Source: Flavobacterium sp. HSC-32F16
Lineage (GTDB): Bacteria > Bacteroidota > Bacteroidia > Flavobacteriales > Flavobacteriaceae
Direction: 5' to 3'
NCBI RefSeq assembly: GCF_024171645.1
Contig: NZ_JALKAC010000008.1
Coordinates: forward strand, 212,363 to 276,362
DNA length: 64,000 nt
Numbering within the stretch: the stretch's first letter is position 1; the number at the start of each line of letters is the position of its first letter. The position numbers were made by a program, and so were the translations under genes. Below are positions 18,303 through 28,189 of the stretch, piece after piece. The notes under the pieces were generated by a model. The model saw nothing but the letters and a program-made list of their open reading frames with translations. It searched no databases and was not told where the DNA came from.

Positions 18303-18333
18303 AGAGTTTTATTTTTAAAAGAACTTTGAATTG

Positions 18334-18361
18334 CAAAGTTAATAGAAAAATTGAATTACAA
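18334..18361 (-). promoter_or_regulatory. Promoter of the xrtN operon
   Basis: On the minus strand, TTG (18361-18359) and TAACTTTG (18341-18334) are separated by 17 bases, a full match to the Bacteroidota consensus. It lies about 32 nt upstream of the VIT-protein ATG at 18302. Confidence 0.75.
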
Positions 18362-18689
18362 ATATTTTGTGTATTTTTTTTTCATCCAAGATTTAAGTAA
18401 AATCTGGCTATTTAAAAAAGGCAGAATTTGGCGTTCAAAATCGCAACTATAACGTTATAATTATTTATTTAGAAAGATTCTTGGTTAAAACAGAAGTAAA
18501 ATCCTACTTGCATTATAACATTAAATTTCGACTTTGTTAATGAAAAGATTTTAAAATATCAATAATTCATTTTTTTAATGCAAAATTGATGTTTTGATAA
18601 AAACAAGCAGTGAAAATCGTTTTTTAACAATAATAATTTTTGAAAAGGCTACTTCTATTATATTATTTTTAATTATCGGCTTTAATGCT

Positions 18690-18697
18690 TAAATTTG
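18690..18697 (+). promoter_or_regulatory. -7 element TAAATTTG of acnB
   Basis: Exact TAnnTTTG match 27 nt before the ATG at 18725. The in-frame TTG at 18695 lies inside this element, which rules it out as the start codon. No -33 TTG at the usual distance. The rest of the 18303-18724 gap is AT-rich; nothing further was recognised. Confidence 0.65.
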
Positions 18698-18724
18698 CAT
18701 AAAAAAAATAAATCTGCCTTAACT

Positions 18725-21496
18725 ATGAACATTTATAAGGATTATATCCAAGAGATTGAAGAACGTAAAAATCTGGGACTTCACCCAAAACCAATTGATA
18801 GTGCTGAATTAGTAAGCGAAATTATTGCACAAATTAAAGATTTAGATAACGAATACAGAGAAGATTCTCTTAAGTTTTTTATTTACAATACATTACCAGG
18901 GACTACAAGTGCTGCTGGTGAAAAAGCTGAGTTTTTAAAAGAAATTATTCTTGGTCAGGAAGAAGTAAAAGAAATTACTCCTGCTTTCGCTTTTGAATTA
19001 TTATCTCACATGAAAGGCGGACCTTCTATTAAGGTATTGCTTGATTTAGCTTTAGGAAATGACGATGCTATTGCAAAAGATGCTGCAAAAGTTCTTAAAA
19101 CACAAGTTTTCCTTTACGAGGCTGACACAGATCGTTTAATAGAGGCTTTTAAAAATGAAAATGCAATTGCAAGAGAAATCCTTGAAAGTTATGCGCAAGC
19201 TGAGTTTTTTACAAAACTTCCAGATGTAGCAGATGAAATTAAGGTAGTTACTTTTATTGCTGGTGAAGGTGATATCTCAACAGATTTACTTTCTCCGGGA
19301 AATCAAGCTCACTCACGTTCAGACCGTGAACTTCACGGACAATGTATGATTACACCACAAGCCCAGGATGAAATTAGAATGCTGCAGGCACAACATCCTG
19401 ATGCAAGCGTAATGTTAATTGCCGAAAAAGGAACAATGGGAGTTGGTTCTTCAAGAATGTCAGGTGTGAATAACGTGGCACTTTGGACAGGAAAACAAGC
19501 AAGTCCATATATTCCTTTCGTTAACATAGCTCCTATTGTTGGAGGAACAAATGGTATTTCTCCAATTTTCCTTACTACTGTTGATGTTACAGGTGGTATT
19601 GGTTTAGACCTTAAAAACTGGGTTAAAAAAGTTGATGCAGAAGGGAATGTTATTCGTAATGAAAATGATGAGCCAATTCTGGAGCAAACCTACTCTGTTG
19701 CTACAGGAACTGTTTTAACAATTAATATTAAAGAGAAAAAATTATATAACGGCGATCAGGAATTAATTGACATTTCTAAGGCATTTACGCCTCAAAAAAT
19801 GGAATTCATTAAAGCTGGCGGTTCATATGCTATTGTGTTTGGTAAAAAACTTCAAACATTAGCGGCGAAAATTTTAAATATTGAGGCTCCTCTTGTATTT
19901 GCTCCGTCAAAAGAAATTTCTTACGAAGGACAAGGGCTTACGGCTGTAGAAAAAATCTTCAATAAAAATGCAGTCGGTATTGCTCCGGGAAAAGTATTAC
20001 ACGCTGGTTCTGATGTTCGTGTAGAAGTTAATATCGTAGGTTCGCAAGATACTACAGGTCTTATGACTGCTCAGGAATTAGAATCTATGGCAGCTACGGT
20101 AATTTCTCCAATCGTTGATGGTGCTTACCAATCAGGTTGTCACACTGCTTCGGTTTGGGATAAAAAAGCGCAGGCAAACATTCCAAAATTGATGAAATTC
20201 ATGAACGATTTTGGTTTGATCACAGCTCGTGACCCAAAAGGTGTTTATCATGCAATGACAGACGTTATCCACAAAGTACTTAACGATATTACTATCGACG
20301 AGTGGGCTATCATTATTGGTGGTGACTCTCATACAAGAATGTCAAAAGGTGTTGCTTTTGGTGCTGACTCAGGAACGGTTGCTCTTGCACTGGCTACCGG
20401 AGAAGCTTCAATGCCAATTCCAGAATCTGTAAAAGTTACTTTCAAGGGAGATATGAAAGGGTATATGGACTTCCGTGATGTCGTTCATGCTACTCAAGCA
20501 CAAATGCTTCACCAATTTGGAGGAGAAAATGTTTTCCAAGGAAGAATCATTGAGGTTCACATTGGAACACTTACTGCAGATCAGGCTTTTACATTTACAG
20601 ACTGGACTGCAGAGATGAAAGCAAAAGCTTCTATCTGTATTTCTGAAGATGATACTTTGATTGAATCATTGGAAATTGCTAAAGGCAGAATCCAGATTAT
20701 GATCGATAAAGGTATGGATAACGATAAACACGTTCTTCAAGGATTAATCAACAAAGCAGATAAGAGAATTACAGAAATTAAATCTGCTGAAAAACCTGCT
20801 TTAACTCCAGATGCAAATGCTAAATATTATGCTGAAGTTGTTGTTGATTTAGATCAAATTTCTGAGCCAATGATTGCAGATCCAGACGTAAACAACGTTG
20901 ACGTTTCTAAAAGATATACTCACGATACTATCAGACCGTTATCGTTTTACGGTGGAGTGAAAAAAGTAGATCTTGGATTTATTGGATCTTGTATGGTTCA
21001 CAAAGGAGACATGAAAATCCTTGCCCAGATGCTTAAAAATATCGAAGGACAAAAAGGTAAAGTAGAATTCTTGGCACCGCTTGTAGTAGCACCTCCTACA
21101 TATAATATCGTAGACGAGCTTAAAGCTGAAGGTGACTGGGAAGTTTTACAAAAATATTCAGGTTTCGAATTTGACGATAACGCTCCAAAAGGTGCAGCTC
21201 GTACAGAATATGAAAACATGTTGTATTTAGAGCGTCCAGGATGTAATCTTTGTATGGGTAACCAGGAAAAAGCAGCAAAAGGAGATACTGTAATGGCAAC
21301 TTCAACTCGTCTTTTTCAGGGTAGAGTTGTAGAAGATACAGAAGGTAAAAAAGGAGAGTCATTGCTTTCATCAACACCAGTTGTAGTGTTGTCTACAATT
21401 TTAGGCAGAACTCCAACATTAGATGAATATACAACTGCAGTTGAAGGTATTAACTTAACTAAGTTTGCGCCTTCTAATAAATCGTTAGTAATGTAA
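18725..21496 (+). CDS. acnB: Aconitate hydratase B (bifunctional, AcnB type)
   Basis: Interconverts citrate, cis-aconitate and isocitrate in the TCA cycle using a 4Fe-4S cluster; AcnB-type enzymes also act as 2-methylisocitrate dehydratases. 923 aa from the ATG at 18725. The order is AcnB specific: an N-terminal HEAT-like helical domain (residues ~1-155), then the swivel domain (LLSPGNQAHSRSDRELHGQC), then domains 1-3. Cluster ligands are C756 (IGSCMVHKGDM), C840 and C843 (CNLCMGN). Earlier conserved blocks include GGDSHTRMSKGVAFGADSG. An AcnA/mitochondrial-type aconitase lies directly downstream after a terminator, so the cell carries both classes in tandem. Confidence 0.96.
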   Translation: MNIYKDYIQEIEERKNLGLHPKPIDSAELVSEIIAQIKDLDNEYREDSLKFFIYNTLPGTTSAAGEKAEFLKEIILGQEEVKEITPAFAFELLSHMKGGPSIKVLLDLALGNDDAIAKDAAKVLKTQVFLYEADTDRLIEAFKNENAIAREILESYAQAEFFTKLPDVADEIKVVTFIAGEGDISTDLLSPGNQAHSRSDRELHGQCMITPQAQDEIRMLQAQHPDASVMLIAEKGTMGVGSSRMSGVNNVALWTGKQASPYIPFVNIAPIVGGTNGISPIFLTTVDVTGGIGLDLKNWVKKVDAEGNVIRNENDEPILEQTYSVATGTVLTINIKEKKLYNGDQELIDISKAFTPQKMEFIKAGGSYAIVFGKKLQTLAAKILNIEAPLVFAPSKEISYEGQGLTAVEKIFNKNAVGIAPGKVLHAGSDVRVEVNIVGSQDTTGLMTAQELESMAATVISPIVDGAYQSGCHTASVWDKKAQANIPKLMKFMNDFGLITARDPKGVYHAMTDVIHKVLNDITIDEWAIIIGGDSHTRMSKGVAFGADSGTVALALATGEASMPIPESVKVTFKGDMKGYMDFRDVVHATQAQMLHQFGGENVFQGRIIEVHIGTLTADQAFTFTDWTAEMKAKASICISEDDTLIESLEIAKGRIQIMIDKGMDNDKHVLQGLINKADKRITEIKSAEKPALTPDANAKYYAEVVVDLDQISEPMIADPDVNNVDVSKRYTHDTIRPLSFYGGVKKVDLGFIGSCMVHKGDMKILAQMLKNIEGQKGKVEFLAPLVVAPPTYNIVDELKAEGDWEVLQKYSGFEFDDNAPKGAARTEYENMLYLERPGCNLCMGNQEKAAKGDTVMATSTRLFQGRVVEDTEGKKGESLLSSTPVVVLSTILGRTPTLDEYTTAVEGINLTKFAPSNKSLVM

Positions 21497-21519
21497 TTTT
21501 ACGATTATTAATATATAAG

Positions 21520-21555
21520 AAGCCTGAGTGATAAACTCGGGCTTTTTCTTTTATG
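21520..21555 (+). terminator. Terminator between the two aconitase genes
   Basis: AAGCCTGAGT (21520-21529) pairs with ACTCGGGCTT (21535-21544) with one T-G wobble, then TTTCTTTT. It suggests that the two aconitases have separate transcripts. Confidence 0.82.
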
Positions 21556-21622
21556 GCTCTTCTATTTTTCGTAACTTGTGATGTCAAAATAAAACAGAAA
21601 AACAAAAAACAATTATATACTT

Positions 21623-23887
21623 ATGGCTTTTGATATTGAAATGATTAAAAAAGTGTATGAGAACATGCCAGGTCGTGTTGATAAAGCACGCGAGATTGTT
21701 GGTCGTCCACTTACTTTAACAGAGAAAATTTTGTACAATCACCTTTGGGATGGAACTCCAAACCAGGCATTTGGAAGAGGTGTTGATTATGTTGATTTTG
21801 CACCAGATCGTGTAGCATGTCAGGATGCAACAGCACAAATGGCATTATTACAATTTATGCATGCTGGAAAATCTAAAGTAGCAGTTCCTACAACAGTGCA
21901 CTGCGATCACTTGATTCAGGCAAAAATAGACGCCGCAACCGATTTGGCCAGAGCAAAAACACAAAGTAATGAAGTTTTCGATTTCTTATCGTCTGTTTCT
22001 AATAAATACGGAATTGGTTTTTGGAAACCGGGAGCCGGAATTATTCATCAGGTAGTGCTTGAAAACTACGCTTTTCCAGGCGGAATGATGATTGGTACCG
22101 ATTCTCACACCGTAAATGCCGGAGGTTTAGGTATGGTGGCTATTGGTGTAGGTGGAGCCGATGCTGTAGACGTTATGTCTGGTATGGCTTGGGAGCTTAA
22201 ATTTCCTAAACTAATTGGAGTTAAATTAACTGGTAAATTATCAGGATGGACAGCTCCTAAAGATGTTATTCTTAAAGTTGCAGGTATCCTTACCGTAAAA
22301 GGTGGTACGGGGGCTATTGTTGAATATTTTGGCGAAGGTGCAACTGCTATGTCATGTACTGGTAAAGGAACAATTTGTAACATGGGGGCTGAAATTGGAG
22401 CTACAACTTCAACTTTTGGTTATGATGCTTCAATGAGTCGTTACCTGCGTTCTACAAACAGGGCTGATGTGGCTGATGCTGCAGATAAAGTAGCTTCTTA
22501 CTTAACTGGAGATCCAGAGGTTTATGCTAACCCGGAAGAATATTTTGATCAGGTTATCGAAATCAATTTATCTCAATTAGAACCACATTTAAATGGTCCT
22601 TTTACTCCAGATTTGGCTACTCCAATTTCTAAAATGAAAGATGAAGCAATCAAAAATAACTGGCCGTTACAAATTCAGGTTGGATTAATTGGTTCTTGTA
22701 CAAATTCTTCTTACGAGGATATTGCGCGTGCAGCTTCGTTAGCTAAGCAAGTTGCGGCTAAAAACTTAAAAACCAAAGCTCAATTTACTATAACTCCGGG
22801 TTCTGAAGTTGTTCGTTCTACAATTGAAAGAGACGGATTTATTGATACTTTTAATAAAATAAACGCCACTGTATTTGCTAATGCCTGCGGACCATGTATT
22901 GGTATGTGGGATAGAGAAGGGGCAGAAAAGGAAGAAAGAAATACAATCGTTCACTCTTTTAATCGTAACTTCTCAAAACGTGCAGATGGTAATCCAAATA
23001 CTTTAGCCTTTGTAGGTTCGCCGGAATTGGTAACAGCCTTAGCTATTGCGGGTGATTTAGGATTTAATCCTTTAACAGATAAATTAATTAATGAAGATGG
23101 TGAAGAAGTAATGCTGGATGCTCCAACAGGAGATGAGCTTCCTTCTAAAGGTTTTTATGCCGAAGATCCGGGATTTCAGGCTCCCGCAGCAGATGGTTCA
23201 GGTGTTCAGGTTGTAGTTAGTCCTACATCTGAGCGTTTGCAGTTATTAGCTCCTTTCAATGCCTGGGATGGAAAAAATATTACTGGCGCGAAATTGTTAA
23301 TTAAAGCATTTGGAAAATGTACTACTGACCATATTTCTATGGCTGGGCCATGGCTGCGTTTCCGCGGGCATCTGGATAATATTTCTAATAATATGCTCAT
23401 TGGTGCTGTAAATGCATTCAATCAAAAAACAAACTCGGTTAAAAATCAATTGACAGGAGAATACGATGCTGTTCCTGCTGTAGCTCGTGCATATAAAGCA
23501 GCCGGAGTTCCATCTATCGTTGTGGGAGATCACAACTATGGAGAAGGATCCTCTCGTGAGCATGCTGCAATGGAACCTCGTTTTTTAGGAGTAAAAGCAG
23601 TATTAGTGAAATCTTTCGCTCGTATCCATGAAACAAACCTTAAAAAACAAGGTCTTTTAGGATTGACTTTTGCAAACGAAGCAGATTATGATAAAATTCA
23701 GGAAAACGATACAATCAATTTTACTGATTTAACTGAGTTTGCTCCGGGGAAACCATTAACGTTAGAGTTTGTTCATGCAGATGGTACAAAAGATATTATC
23801 CTGGCCAACCATACTTACAACGCAGGCCAGATTGGATGGTTCGTTGCAGGTTCCGCACTAAACTTAATTGCAGCTGGAAAGGCTTAA
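21623..23887 (+). CDS. Aconitate hydratase, AcnA / mitochondrial-type
   Basis: A second, unrelated-order aconitase, 754 aa, matching the size of mitochondrial-type enzymes. Motifs: CDHLIQAKIDA near residue 93, GTDSHTVNAGGLGMVAIGVGGADAVD substrate block (about 155-180), and cluster ligands C359 (GSCTNSSYEDI), C422 and C425 (ACGPCIGMW). The C-terminal swivel domain carries GDHNYGEGSSREHAAMEPR, the usual Arg/Ser substrate-binding block. Reaction and pathway are the same as AcnB. In many bacteria AcnA-type enzymes are more stable to oxidation than AcnB, which could explain keeping both; that is known for the families, not shown here. Confidence 0.95.
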   Translation: MAFDIEMIKKVYENMPGRVDKAREIVGRPLTLTEKILYNHLWDGTPNQAFGRGVDYVDFAPDRVACQDATAQMALLQFMHAGKSKVAVPTTVHCDHLIQAKIDAATDLARAKTQSNEVFDFLSSVSNKYGIGFWKPGAGIIHQVVLENYAFPGGMMIGTDSHTVNAGGLGMVAIGVGGADAVDVMSGMAWELKFPKLIGVKLTGKLSGWTAPKDVILKVAGILTVKGGTGAIVEYFGEGATAMSCTGKGTICNMGAEIGATTSTFGYDASMSRYLRSTNRADVADAADKVASYLTGDPEVYANPEEYFDQVIEINLSQLEPHLNGPFTPDLATPISKMKDEAIKNNWPLQIQVGLIGSCTNSSYEDIARAASLAKQVAAKNLKTKAQFTITPGSEVVRSTIERDGFIDTFNKINATVFANACGPCIGMWDREGAEKEERNTIVHSFNRNFSKRADGNPNTLAFVGSPELVTALAIAGDLGFNPLTDKLINEDGEEVMLDAPTGDELPSKGFYAEDPGFQAPAADGSGVQVVVSPTSERLQLLAPFNAWDGKNITGAKLLIKAFGKCTTDHISMAGPWLRFRGHLDNISNNMLIGAVNAFNQKTNSVKNQLTGEYDAVPAVARAYKAAGVPSIVVGDHNYGEGSSREHAAMEPRFLGVKAVLVKSFARIHETNLKKQGLLGLTFANEADYDKIQENDTINFTDLTEFAPGKPLTLEFVHADGTKDIILANHTYNAGQIGWFVAGSALNLIAAGKA

Positions 23888-23910
23888 TTTTTTAAGATTT
23901 GATTATACTA

Positions 23911-23944
23911 AAAGTGCTCTGTGAAAACAGAGCGCTTTTTTTAT
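23911..23944 (+). terminator. Terminator after the second aconitase
   Basis: AAAGTGCTCTGT (23911-23922) pairs with ACAGAGCGCTTT (23927-23938) with one G-T wobble and GAAA as loop, then a T run. An apparent 60-codon frame overlapping it is not a gene. Confidence 0.9.
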
Positions 23945-24152
23945 TTAGGTATTTTTTAAAAAAGAGAAGAATGTTGTGTCTTGTTTTTAAAAGAAAATTA
24001 GATTATAAAATTGTTATAAAAATCAAAAACGTAATCATCAGAAAAACTATAAGTTACGGTTTTTTGAAATTAAAGGTGTAAAATTGAAGTAAATTAGTTG
24101 TTAAAAAACGTGTGAAATTTACTTTAAAAAGTTAAATTCGCTTTTTAGGCAA

Positions 24153-24160
24153 TATATTTG
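24153..24160 (+). promoter_or_regulatory. -7 element TATATTTG upstream of the LysM/NlpC gene
   Basis: Exact TAnnTTTG match, giving a ~55-60 nt leader. The leader holds AAAGGAG at about 24198-24203, too far from the start to be a normal ribosome-binding site. Confidence 0.55.
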
Positions 24161-24225
24161 TGCTTTTTGAGTTTCAAATGAGTGTCTAAACTTAAAAAAG
24201 GAGTAAATAACTTTAATAGGTGAGT

Positions 24226-25371
24226 ATGGTTTTTAGATTAATTATAGTATTGTTTTTTTTTAGTGCGGGTGTTTTTTCTCAGGAAAAATTTATCAAACAT
24301 AAAATTTCAAAAGGAGACAATCTTACTGTAATTGCTAAAAAATATGGAGTAAAAGCAAAAGATATTCAAGAAGCAAATCCTAATGCTCCTAAAATTTTAA
24401 AACTAAATTCGGTTTTACTTATTCCGAATAAAAATGCAAAACCTGCTCAAGCCCCGGTACAAGTTGCAATAAATACTACTCCAGGATCACACGAAGTTTT
24501 ACAAAAAGAAACGCTTTGGGGAATCTCTAAAAAATACAATGTTTCTGTCGATGATTTAAAAAAAGCCAATCCGGCCTTAGAAACCGAAGGATTAAAAATA
24601 GGACAGCAAATCGTTATTCCAACTAATACTAATATAGCGGCGGTTTCTGAAAACATTCCTAATACTGAAACAGAAAAGCCGGAAATAATCCCTTCTACAG
24701 ATGTTGAGCTTGCAGTTGAAGTACAGCCAAAAGAAACTAAATACGCAATAGCTAAAAAATACGGAATAACTGTAAAAGAGTTAGAGCGTCAAAATCCACA
24801 AATAAAAGCAAAACTTCCAGTTGGTTATGTCTTGAAAATAAAGACAACCAAAGAAAAAGCAGATGCGATAAATGCTTCAAATGCCCCTAAAACTTTATTA
24901 GATGAAAACTTTGGTTCTGAACCTCAAATAGCAGATAATACAGCAGTTAAAAAAGATTCAACATTTGTTTACAATGGAAATCATTCTGATTTAATCGACC
25001 AGATTATTGTAAGTGCAACCGAAAATATTGGAACCCGTTACCGTTCAGGCGGTACTACAAAAGCAGGTTTTGACTGCTCAGGGTTAATGTTCTGCACCTT
25101 TGGAAATTTTGATATAAAATTACCAAGAAGTTCAATAGAACAATCTCGTATAGGAACAAAAGTAGCTTCTGCCGAAGCGCAAAAAGGAGATTTAATTTTC
25201 TTTAAAACAAACGGAAGACGCCATATTAATCATGTTGGAATGGTAGTTGAAGCCGGCGATGGCGAGATTAAATTTGTACATTCTTCAACACACGGAGGTG
25301 TTATAATTTCTTCTACTAAGGAAGCTTATTATCAAAGATCTTTTTCTCAGGTAAATCGTATTTTAGAATAA
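24226..25371 (+). CDS. LysM-repeat NlpC/P60 peptidoglycan hydrolase
   Basis: An exported cell-wall endopeptidase of about 381 aa. The signal peptide is MVFRLIIVLFFFSAGVFSQE. Three LysM units bind glycan: HKISKGDNLTVIAKKYGVKA, HEVLQKETLWGISKKYNVSV and a weaker PKETKYAIAKKYGITV. The NlpC/P60 catalytic domain fills the last ~125 residues, with Cys in GFDCSGLMFC, His in HINHVGMVVEAG and a third polar residue in FVHSST. Start is uncertain: ATG 24226 or the GTG six bases earlier at 24220. The stop overlaps the convergent receiver gene by 9 bp, so the two cannot have a terminator between them. Confidence 0.92.
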   Translation: MVFRLIIVLFFFSAGVFSQEKFIKHKISKGDNLTVIAKKYGVKAKDIQEANPNAPKILKLNSVLLIPNKNAKPAQAPVQVAINTTPGSHEVLQKETLWGISKKYNVSVDDLKKANPALETEGLKIGQQIVIPTNTNIAAVSENIPNTETEKPEIIPSTDVELAVEVQPKETKYAIAKKYGITVKELERQNPQIKAKLPVGYVLKIKTTKEKADAINASNAPKTLLDENFGSEPQIADNTAVKKDSTFVYNGNHSDLIDQIIVSATENIGTRYRSGGTTKAGFDCSGLMFCTFGNFDIKLPRSSIEQSRIGTKVASAEAQKGDLIFFKTNGRRHINHVGMVVEAGDGEIKFVHSSTHGGVIISSTKEAYYQRSFSQVNRILE

Positions 25372-25764
25372 GAAACTATTTAAAAATTTCTTTTTCAGTT
25401 CGTCAATAGGAATAGGTTTGTTTAAAAAATCTCGAACGAATTCATTTTTTCGAATCTGTTCTATTTCATCAGAATCTAAAGTAGAAGAAACCACATAAAT
25501 TTGAGTTTCTTTTTTAATCTCCTCATTAAGCGTTTGAAAAATATCCAAAAATTCAAAACCATCCATCACAGGCATTTGTATATCTAATAGAATAACTAGC
25601 TTTTGCTGCGTTTTTTTATTTTTTATAATCCACTGTAAACCTTCTAATCCATTATTGGCTATAAAAACCTGATTGATATCAAGAACTTTTTTCAGCAGTT
25701 GTTTGGTAACAAGCTGGTCAATTAAGTTATCTTCGATTAATAAAATAGTGGAGCTAAATTCCAT
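25363..25764 (-). CDS. Single-domain response regulator (receiver only)
   Basis: A 133-aa receiver domain with no output domain. Phosphorylation site D61 in VILLDIQMPVMDG, acidic pocket E11-D12 in LLIEDN, and conserved Lys116 in LNKPIP. The open frame extends to 25800, but the ATG at 25764 starts the domain cleanly and overlaps the end of the upstream kinase gene by 11 bp, so coupled translation is likely. It probably receives phosphate from that kinase and passes it on or acts by protein contact. It has no DNA-binding part. At its 3' end it overlaps the convergent LysM gene. Confidence 0.9.
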   Translation of the reverse strand: MEFSSTILLIEDNLIDQLVTKQLLKKVLDINQVFIANNGLEGLQWIIKNKKTQQKLVILLDIQMPVMDGFEFLDIFQTLNEEIKKETQIYVVSSTLDSDEIEQIRKNEFVRDFLNKPIPIDELKKKFLNSFLF

Positions 25765-27187
25765 ATGAAGTGGGTATTGCAACAATAAATTTACTGCCAA
25801 TATTGTTTTCTGAAATAACAGAAATGTTTCCTTTGATGTTTTCTACAGCTTCTTTTACAATATAAAGCCCTAATCCTGAACCTTTATTTTTGTTTGTTCC
25901 AAAGTACATTTCAAAAATATAATCTTTGCAATCGTCCTTAATGCCAATTCCATTATCAGAAACCTCAATTCTGTTAAAACCTTCAGAAATATAAGTTTTA
26001 ATAGAAATAAACATTTCCTGCTTGTTGTTGTCAGCATACTTAATGGCGTTAGAAAGTAAATTGTTTATGATGATTTTTAAACGCAGGCCATCGCTCTGAA
26101 TTTGATCTATCTGTAATTCTTGCGTAAAAGTAATTTTGTTTGCATTTTCAATATGCATTAATTGTAAAATGGCTTCATTGAATATTTCTTTAAGACTTAC
26201 AGGTTCAATAATAATTTGTTTTCTTTTGTTTTTAGAGTAGTCAATAATATCACTTATAAATTGATCCTGCTTTGTTAAGCTCTGATGCATTAATTGTAGA
26301 TAATCTTTTATTTGACTTATGTCGTCTTCTAATTGTGTAATCTCAATTAATCCTTTTAAAGAAGTTATAGGAGATCTCAAGTCGTGAGAGGCACTGTAAA
26401 CAAAACGGTCTAATTCATGATTAACTAAAGTTAAATTTTCATTTTTAACCTCAATTTCCTTTTTGGAAATTGTTAATCTTTTTACCATTATCGAATAATA
26501 CGAACAAACGCTCAATACGATTATTAAAATAAAAACAATGTTAGTTATAGTTAAAAGTGTTTTTATTTTTCGGGTTCCTTCACCCAGAGTATTCGAAAAG
26601 TTGCGTTGATTAATCGTAAGCTTATCGCTGATTTGACTTATTTTAGAAATGAATTTTTTCTGATCCGCTTCGGTTAATGAATTGTGTTCGATTTTAGCAT
26701 TAATTTGAGTTCCAATTATAAAAAGTTCATTAATTAAATTATCTCCCTGTTCCCATTCGTGAATTGCTTTTGCAAGGAATGAAACCTTTTGAAAGTTTAC
26801 AAATAACCAAACAAGATCGTCCAGATCATCTTTATGATTACGTCCGGCTAAAAAGCCCTGCCTTGCTACTAGATTATCGCCGGCTTTTAAAAGAGTTTTT
26901 CGGGCAATTCCATCTCCTTGAGGTACTTTTAATTCTTTATTATACAGTTTCCATTGATTTGGATCTTTGTTGTAGAGGTAAGTTATAAGATGACGCGAAG
27001 CATCTTTCTGTCCTTTTGAATAATGAGATTCACCATTAACATAAGCTCTGTTGGCAGATAAAATTTTGATCGTAAAAAAATTAATGCATATTAATAATGC
27101 ACAAGAAATGAATACGATTAATATTAGGACAAAAACATTTGGCAAACGGAGGTTCTGTAAAGATCGAACCTTATGCATGATTTTCAT
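25754..27187 (-). CDS. Membrane sensor histidine kinase
   Basis: A sensor kinase of about 477 aa. TM1 is VFVLILIVFISCALLICINFF near the N terminus; a ~165-residue helical extracytoplasmic region follows (CHASE3-like in size, family not certain); TM2 is IVFILIIVLSVCSYY. The HisKA box is SASHDLRSPITSLKG with the phosphorylated His, then N box NNLLSNAIKYADN, G1 DNGIGI and G2 GSGLGLYIV. There is no HAMP or PAS between TM2 and HisKA except a short coiled coil. Start may be ATG 27187 or the ATG at 27232 fifteen codons earlier. Pairs with the overlapping receiver gene. Confidence 0.92.
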   Translation of the reverse strand: MKIMHKVRSLQNLRLPNVFVLILIVFISCALLICINFFTIKILSANRAYVNGESHYSKGQKDASRHLITYLYNKDPNQWKLYNKELKVPQGDGIARKTLLKAGDNLVARQGFLAGRNHKDDLDDLVWLFVNFQKVSFLAKAIHEWEQGDNLINELFIIGTQINAKIEHNSLTEADQKKFISKISQISDKLTINQRNFSNTLGEGTRKIKTLLTITNIVFILIIVLSVCSYYSIMVKRLTISKKEIEVKNENLTLVNHELDRFVYSASHDLRSPITSLKGLIEITQLEDDISQIKDYLQLMHQSLTKQDQFISDIIDYSKNKRKQIIIEPVSLKEIFNEAILQLMHIENANKITFTQELQIDQIQSDGLRLKIIINNLLSNAIKYADNNKQEMFISIKTYISEGFNRIEVSDNGIGIKDDCKDYIFEMYFGTNKNKGSGLGLYIVKEAVENIKGNISVISENNIGSKFIVAIPTSYGI

Positions 27188-27232
27188 ATTAGTAGGTTTA
27201 ATATTAATGTTCTGCCTTATATTTAGTTGCAT

Positions 27233-27670
27233 TATTTTTTTTCTTTTAAATCATCTTTGAGGCTGATTATTTAAAAGAGCTAAAAATAAACAATTGTTAA
27301 TGAAAATATATAAAATTTAAGACTAATATAGTCTTTTATCAAATTTAGTAAAAAATACGAATCTTTTTACAAGACTCATTATTTTCTCAATTATTTTTTA
27401 TTTTGATATTAATTTATTGATTATCAGTATTTTTATTTTTTATTTTTTTAAAAAAAAATAGAAGTTTTTATTTTTTTTATTTTACTGCTAAAATTAAAAT
27501 AGATGATTATACTGGTTTTTTGTTTAATATAGAGAAGGCTTAAAAGAAAGATTTTATTTAAGACTTTGATGATCAATATTTCGCTTGGTGCCAAAAATGA
27601 CCACATCCATTTTTACATTCTGTATTTCTTCTTTCGGTATCGATTATTTTGAAAATCCAAAGTAATGCAG
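27233..27670. other. Gene-free AT-rich stretch
   Basis: About 440 bp with long A and T runs, upstream of the kinase on the left and downstream of the DUF5958-like gene on the right. No open frame of gene quality, no strong hairpin with T run and no consensus promoter were seen. Confidence 0.5.
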
Positions 27671-27982
27671 TTATTGTTTTTTATTTTCAGATTCAGGAAG
27701 TAGAACTAATTTGGCAAATGCAATTTTTGTGCGAAAGGTTTTAAGAAGTACAATTGATGTGAAAGTTGATTTTAAGGGAATTGTATTTATTGCGGTTTGA
27801 TAAGTTTCAGAATAATAATCAGTTTTATTTGGGATGGCATTGATGATATAATTATTTAAAGCTGTAAATAACGTTTGAAAATTATATTGATCATTATCTA
27901 ATAAAAGCTTTAAACCTAGTTCAAAATCTATTTTATTTTGTGCAATCTTATTGATTAACTGTTCTTGTGGATTCATTATCAT
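27671..27982 (-). CDS. Small protein resembling DUF5958
   Basis: A 103-aa soluble protein with no signal peptide. The pattern INKIAQNKIDFELGLKLL at the N terminus and IPLKSTFTSIVLLKT towards the C terminus resembles the DUF5958 family of Bacteroidota, whose function is unknown; the match is from memory of the family pattern and is moderate. Two ATG codons (27982 and six bases inside) are possible starts. It stands alone between the kinase and the amino acid permease, with no operon partner. A pseudogene is unlikely because the frame is complete. Confidence 0.6.
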   Translation of the reverse strand: MIMNPQEQLINKIAQNKIDFELGLKLLLDNDQYNFQTLFTALNNYIINAIPNKTDYYSETYQTAINTIPLKSTFTSIVLLKTFRTKIAFAKLVLLPESENKKQ

Positions 27983-28189
27983 GGGAAAAAATCAATAGTT
28001 TTTAAAATAGTTTGTTTTGCTAAAGTATTAAATATGAAATTGGTATTGTAAAAATTAAACAAAGAAAATAAGATCTGACAGGGTGTAATTTTTTAGTTAT
28101 GATTTTTAATCCGAAATTTTAAAACTTATAACATAAAATCCAAATTTTCAGAAAAAAGTATATCTTTAACCAACCCTAAAACCAAAAAA

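Noticed and set aside
23899..24081. 60-codon frame after the second aconitase
   Set aside because: It overlaps a strong terminator and is Lys/Leu/Ile-skewed low-complexity sequence.
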